A stretch of 64,000 bases of DNA from Membranipora membranacea (Eukaryota; Bryozoa; Gymnolaemata; Cheilostomatida; Membraniporidae). The DNA lies in NCBI GenBank assembly GCA_914767715.1, contig OU612074.1, positions 20,322,062-20,386,061 on the forward strand, given 5' to 3'. This document shows, in pieces, positions 62,301 to 64,000 of the stretch (position 1 is the first letter of the stretch; every line of letters starts with the position of its first letter). The translations under genes and the position numbers were made by a program. The notes beneath the pieces are model-generated. The model had not been told where the DNA came from and searched no databases. It saw only the letters and a list, made by a program, of their open reading frames with translations.

Positions 62301-64000
62301 GATTGTAGTTCTATAACTATGCTTGCTTTGACAACAGATTTAGAAAGCATGTATAAAGCTCACGCTATATGTGCTTCAGCACATATATAGTGACAGTCAA
62401 TTTTGAATTTGATGTTTTTACTGGTTGTCCATTTCAGCATGTAGTCCATTTTTGCTGTTGTCCTTTGTTGACATAACATTTTCAACAATACCCTTACATC
62501 TCAATAGTGCTCATAATTACATTTTCAAGTATGCATTAATTGAGTACAATACTTTGATAGTAGTGCAATAAGAAATTTGCAACAAATTATTCTAACATGA
62601 CACATGATATGTGTGGCAACTTGAGCATGATGGTTATTTATGTCCAACACTGATCTGATTCGAATGCGCAAATCACATTAATTTTAGCTATCAAACAACA
62701 CCTGTGATTGTGTGCAGGAATTCTCCGTCAGAAAATTCCGAATCAGGTCTCTCTGAACGATCAACCTGAAACAAAAATGATTGGTTCGAGTACAGTTGTA
62801 CAAAAAAGGTAAGGAAACCATACATACAAACTTACTAATCTAAGAGGTGTGACCACAATGCAATATTGTTACTGTATTGTTGAGAGGAACAATAACCAAC
62901 CCCTGAAAACATTTTTACATCTTGCAATTTTGACATAGAACTTAATTAACTATTAAAATGAGTCATTCAATCTGCTCATCCACTCAACGTTCTCTTGTCA
63001 TACTGTTACAATAATAACTACATCGGTCCTTGCTAAGGTCGCAACAGCAGACCTAGATTTCTCTGTGTATTTCACGATAACTTGGTTTGGTATTTGCAAT
63101 GCAATAAAAATTATTTTATTTGAAATTTGGAACACCATTCAATAATTTTGGCTTCACCTTTGGCATTTCCCTCAGACAACAAAAATTGGGTTGCATGATA
63201 TTTTTCAAATTGAATTCCAACAAAATATAGCCAGCATTCGCAGCCAGTCAAAATGGAAACTGATAACAGTCAATAGTATCAGACTAGTTAAATTACGTTT
63301 GATTATGATGAAAACTCACTCTGTCTGGCAGTGCACTTGCATGTTAAGCCTATTCAAGGCGTAACAGCATTGATATCAACTTACACAACAGTGGTAAAAT
63401 ACACAGCATGGTTATAAGTGGAGACATTCCATCAGTCTATAACTCAGGTTCAGCCACTGAATCTAGCTGTAAATCTCACAGCTTTTATGTTGTGCGCTGT
63501 TTGACGTTCCAGTAACAACCTTAATAAACTCAGGCAAGCTGCTTGACGAAAGGTTTAAAAGTGATGGTTTCTTTATTGAGTGTACTCACCTCAGTTCTTG
63601 AAGCACTTAGCGTTGCTTTGAAGGAGCTCATTGTTTCATTAGTTTGTTGATATTTACTTTCACATTCAGCTGTAACATATTCAAACGCATTCTTTGAAGA
63701 TCAATGGTAAGGATAGGATTAGATAGGATAGTTTCTGATCAAAACAAAGTATGGTTGTTGTATCTTTACCCTGCTCATGTACCAAAATATTACTTATGAT
63801 AATTCAATAATGATGAACAAGCTTTGAAAGGAAAAAGGATAAAAAAGTTAGGTGGTTTGTATGCGCTGCATATTTATTCTTGAATCCGTCTTAAAGTGGT
63901 TGTGGTAATAGAACGTGAAAAAGAGAAAAACAAGTGGAAAAATAGTTTTCCTGTTTTACCATTTTTCTGTGGCTGAGGTATGACCAAGCGATCGAGTATG
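56381..64000 (-). CDS. Death-domain protein, 3' portion (nine exons, continues past right edge)
   Basis: Exons in order: 63960-64000 (partial), 63590-63669, 62702-62765, 61610-61774, 58580-58690, 58040-58150, 57394-57552, 57006-57209 and 56381-56643 (stop TAA). Nearly all join in phase 1, and the frame stays open for about 398 residues. The last two exons form a death domain: ELGEGQWKTLFKQLM, then LFKGFDSIKKWREQSG and IVRALKQIKRNDIAHDV, a six-helix fold used for adaptor assembly in apoptosis and immune signalling. The middle is Ser/Pro-rich and probably disordered. Two adjacent 111-base exons carry related motifs (DLEDLTALYEWQQR and ETLIDLLENRR). The N-terminus is outside the window; ankyrin repeats there would be in keeping with the neighbouring genes but are not seen. 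The first listed exon and the 63590 exon rest on splice signals only. Confidence 0.8.
59476..59769. mobile_element. 294-bp TIR element with a tRNA-like core
   Basis: Ends are exact 15-bp inverted repeats, CCCTATAGGAGTTTA at the left and its complement at the right. On the minus strand, about 59571-59645 has an A box (TGATGTAGTGGTCTAAGTG) and a B box (GGGTTCGAATTCC). It lies in a death-domain gene intron. A clear target duplication is not seen. Confidence 0.75.
59571..59645 (-). other. tRNA-like sequence inside TIR element
   Basis: A and B boxes have tRNA spacing, and there is an anticodon-region stretch TGTCTGCCTTGCACTTAGAT. The outer ends do not form an acceptor stem, so it is probably a tRNA relic or SINE head. 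Confidence 0.55.
60836..60978 (+). CDS. Orphan terminal exon on the opposite strand, unknown protein
   Basis: The acceptor TTTGCTACCTTTACAG is followed by 46 open codons and TAG, in phase 1. The peptide starts YVQDLFFELECHV and ends YGSLEELIQKR. It has no ATG-led partner that I can identify upstream and lies in an intron of the death-domain gene. Could be the last exon of an undetected gene or a chance frame. Confidence 0.35.
61126..61168. repeat. TA-rich microsatellite
   Basis: Runs of (TA)n with single C interruptions, near a second short (TA)n tract at about 61249-61260. Confidence 0.8.
61240..61545 (+). mobile_element. Retrotransposon 3' end (probable LINE tail)
   Basis: A short open frame (FLDHFKSLCNFNL, ending FKLNFSYYLD) is followed by T-rich tracts, AAAACATTC, GAATGAAAA and CCAATAAAACTGAAA, the same order as the insert at 41053-41197. 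Coding identity is unclear. Confidence 0.45.
62361..62394. repeat. Hairpin in death-domain gene intron
   Basis: CTATATGTGCT and AGCACATATATAG pair around a short loop. No known regulatory function. Confidence 0.6.

Overview
This is nuclear DNA from an animal. It is AT-rich and intron-rich, with GT-AG introns of about 0.3 to 3 kb, AATAAA poly(A) signals, LINE, hAT and MITE-type repeats and homopolymer runs. A peptide-type class A GPCR, a cation-dependent mannose-6-phosphate receptor (M6PR) homologue and ankyrin and death-domain proteins fit a marine invertebrate. An early-branching animal such as a sponge, placozoan or cnidarian is my guess; no species can be named from sequence alone. Most real exons are not open from an ATG, so they were found by matching splice sites and reading phase.

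Layout. (1) 15-8839, minus strand: a class A GPCR in six visible exons, running off the left edge. One intron holds a 21-bp minisatellite and a tRNA-derived SINE. (2) 8840-12146: intergenic, no gene seen. (3) 12147-55665: a tandem, three-fold segmental duplication. Each unit carries an M6PR-like gene (plus strand) facing an ankyrin-repeat gene (minus strand). Unit 1 (12147-26973) has both genes intact; the M6PR model is 277 codons. Unit 2 (28427-48597) has an M6PR copy with stops in its first two exons, and an ankyrin copy that lost its start codon and took an hAT transposon in its last exon. Unit 3 (from about 48764) has an M6PR copy lacking exons 1-2 and only about 100 bp of the ankyrin gene. 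(4) 56381-64000, minus strand: the 3' part of a death-domain gene, nine visible exons all joined in phase 1, running off the right edge.

Mobile DNA explains most size differences between units: an hAT (38010-40501, 8-bp target duplication), a long-TIR element (44314-45937), a TIR element with a tRNA-like core (47034-47452), LINE reverse-transcriptase fragments (26978-27442, 29612-30275, 54480-55340) and several foldback MITEs.

The main biological point is the M6PR array. The intact copy keeps the family's six luminal cysteines, length, membrane segment and cytoplasmic sorting tail. By my alignment, however, it lacks several residues that bind mannose-6-phosphate in mammalian receptors, while two extra copies decay beside it.
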